Shown here: in pieces, positions 5,080-5,244 of the stretch
Layout: each line of letters opens with the position of its first letter
Position numbering within the stretch: the first letter of the stretch is position 1
NCBI GenBank assembly: GCA_937891215.1
Contig: CALAEU010000315.1
Location: 1 to 5,244 of the forward strand
DNA from: an uncultured Clostridia bacterium
GTDB lineage: Bacteria; Bacillota_A; Clostridia; Oscillospirales; Acutalibacteraceae
DNA length: 5,244 nucleotides
Direction: 5' to 3'
The notes under the pieces: model-generated
What the model was told of the DNA's origin: nothing
What the model saw: the letters and a program-made list of their open reading frames with translations, nothing else
The model's database searches: none
Translations under genes and position numbers: made by a program

Positions 5080-5124
5080 AAAAACGACCACCTTACCTGC
5101 AAAACACAAGTAAGGTGGTCGTTT
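5080..5124 (-). terminator. Perfect 15-bp hairpin terminator, probably for a gene entering from the right
   Basis: AAACGACCACCTTAC (5082-5096) and its exact complement (5110-5124) enclose a 13-base loop. On the minus strand the stem runs straight into TTTTT (5084-5080), the standard intrinsic layout; on the + strand only a broken U-rich stretch follows. It should end a minus-strand transcript from beyond position 5124 and insulate the ATPase promoter from it. Confidence 0.75.
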
Positions 5125-5191
5125 CATATTCACTTTTATATGTTTTTTAGGCACTCCAAAATTTCATCTTTAACACAGTGATAATAGAATA

Positions 5192-5242
5192 TCACACTTT
5201 ATAATACTGTGCCTGGGCGTTCCACAGTTCACTGTATTTCTT
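5192..5242 (-). CDS. Possible 3' end of a minus-strand gene entering from the right edge
   Basis: One minus-strand frame is open from the window edge to TGA at 5192-5194 and reads KKYSELWNAQAQYYKV. The composition is protein-like, and a strong minus-strand terminator lies about 70 bases beyond the stop, as expected for the end of a gene. Sixteen residues are too few to name a family, and an open frame of this length could be chance. It is listed only because the terminator needs an upstream gene. Confidence 0.3.
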   Translation of the reverse strand, partial: KKYSELWNAQAQYYKV

Positions 5243-5244
5243 AC

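Noticed and set aside
4981..5181. A 66-residue + strand open frame
   Set aside because: There is no Shine-Dalgarno sequence before its ATG, it runs through the AT-rich gap and both arms of the 5082-5124 hairpin, and its composition is that of AT-rich non-coding DNA.
5178..5195. Small inverted repeat GTGATA/TATCAC near the right edge
   Set aside because: Six-bp arms in AT-rich DNA are expected by chance, and no promoter lies beside them.

Overview
The window looks like an accessory segment of a low-GC Gram-positive genome, most likely a gut-type Clostridium relative (Firmicutes/Clostridia). This rests on three things seen in the sequence: AT-rich coding, strong purine-rich ribosome binding sites (GAGGTGA, AAGGAG, AAAGGAGGA) and sigma-A-like promoters (TTGACA/TATATT). 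No species can be named, and there is no rRNA, tRNA, CRISPR array, transposase or complete integrase.

Left part (1-2915, + strand). A promoter with an extended -10 drives a tight three-gene run. It encodes an S51-family serine peptidase (peptidase E/YgaJ-like), a RimJ-type GNAT acetyltransferase and a 495-aa protein that joins an N-terminal PIN-like ribonuclease domain to a C-terminal HNH endonuclease domain. The gaps are 4 and 22 bases and each gene has its own Shine-Dalgarno sequence. A perfect 15-bp hairpin follows about 95 bases downstream.

Middle part (2916-3609). Two very small genes lie on the minus strand: a 39-aa basic protein and a 47-aa four-cysteine zinc ribbon. A hairpin follows the second. 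Upstream of them, on the + strand, is what looks like a complete small-RNA unit: TTGACA, a 17-base spacer, an extended -10, about 84 transcribed bases folding into three stem-loops, and a strong U-tailed terminator. It is antisense to the leader of the small genes and stops at the 3' end of the next gene.

Right part (3610-5244). A minus-strand AAA ATPase of the COG1106 (AbiLi-like) class has its own near-consensus promoter and a very short leader, so the start should be moved to the ATG at 4878. An 8-bp inverted repeat sits just upstream of the promoter. Beyond an AT-rich gap lie another strong hairpin and possibly the last codons of a minus-strand gene that enters from the right edge.

The PIN-HNH protein and the SMC/ABC-like ATPase are both types often found in phage-defence loci, so a defence or mobile-element cargo region is a reasonable inference. 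The ATPase lacks the RloB/AbiLii partner usual for its class, and the HNH domain carries Arg where the general-base His is expected. The most notable items are the PIN-HNH dual nuclease, the unpaired ATPase and the candidate small RNA between them.
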